This document shows positions 5,138 to 5,165 of a DNA stretch of 5,165 nucleotides, in pieces. The position numbers and the translations under genes are program-made. Within the stretch, counting starts at the first letter, position 1; each line of letters opens with the position of its first letter. The stretch lies in contig CABUQK010000120.1 of NCBI GenBank assembly GCA_902493615.1, positions 1 through 5,165 of the forward strand, in the 5' to 3' direction. The DNA comes from an uncultured Collinsella sp. GTDB lineage: Bacteria > Actinomycetota > Coriobacteriia > Coriobacteriales > Coriobacteriaceae. The notes below the pieces were generated by a model. The model was not told where the DNA came from, made no database searches, and was given only the letters and a program-made list of their open reading frames with translations.

Positions 5138-5165
5138 AAAAAGCGGGCCGCGCCGGTAGTATTCC
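5138..5165. terminator. Left half of a probable strong, perhaps bidirectional, terminator cut by the window edge
   Basis: Five A's (5138-5142) precede a GC-rich arm (5143-5156, GCGGGCCGCGCCGG), then TAGTATT, then CC at the last two bases. This looks like the A-tract, first arm, loop and first two bases of the second arm of an intrinsic terminator. If so, the sequence beyond the edge should continue with the complement of the arm and end in a T-run. The A-tract would make it work on both strands. It lies 50 bp after the SIS stop codon, which suggests the SIS gene is transcribed alone. Only half is visible. Confidence 0.5.

Noticed and set aside
1..5165. CRISPR array, tRNA or rRNA gene, prophage or transposase gene
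   Set aside because: No regularly spaced repeats with unique spacers, no tRNA-like cloverleaf with CCA end, and no integrase- or transposase-like protein were seen on either strand.

Overview
The window is high-GC bacterial DNA whose genes all lie on the + strand: a GntR-family regulator, the helicase gene recQ, a second GntR regulator, and a SIS-domain protein that resembles the FrlB/FraB group of glycated-amino-acid-6-phosphate deglycases. Protein style, base composition and an intergenic tandem repeat built around GGGGACGTTCC suggest an intestinal actinobacterium of the Coriobacteriia, perhaps Collinsella. That assignment rests on memory and is not proven by the sequence.

Layout. Positions 1-186 hold no gene. 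They contain a perfect 38-bp palindrome (18-55) and an AT-rich stretch that must carry the promoter of the first regulator (187-906). The 328-bp gap 907-1234 holds a small hairpin right after the stop codon, a 101-bp long-hairpin element with 5-bp direct flanks (947-1047), a degenerate tandem repeat (1080-1148) and the recQ promoter. recQ (1235-3217) is followed after 2 bp by the second regulator (3220-3975), so these two are probably cotranscribed. The 144-bp gap 3976-4119 holds a good extended -10 promoter and two copies of a 17-bp repeat. One copy overlaps the -10 and start point, and the other lies about six helical turns upstream. The SIS gene (4120-5088) follows a strong Shine-Dalgarno. 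The window stops inside what looks like the first half of a strong terminator.

How the parts may work together (inference). The second regulator probably senses a phosphorylated sugar or sugar-amine through its UTRA domain and may control the SIS gene next to it. This would parallel frl-type loci, in which a GntR/UTRA protein regulates a SIS deglycase. No kinase or transporter for such a pathway is visible here, and the probable terminator after the SIS gene suggests it is transcribed alone. The two GntR proteins are clear paralogues flanking recQ. RecQ itself is an ordinary DNA-repair helicase with the full helicase, zinc, RQC and HRDC architecture, and has no obvious link to sugar metabolism.

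No wholly new system is visible. The strongest candidates for undescribed biology are the 101-bp hairpin element, the direct-repeat operator of the SIS gene, and the 38-bp palindrome.
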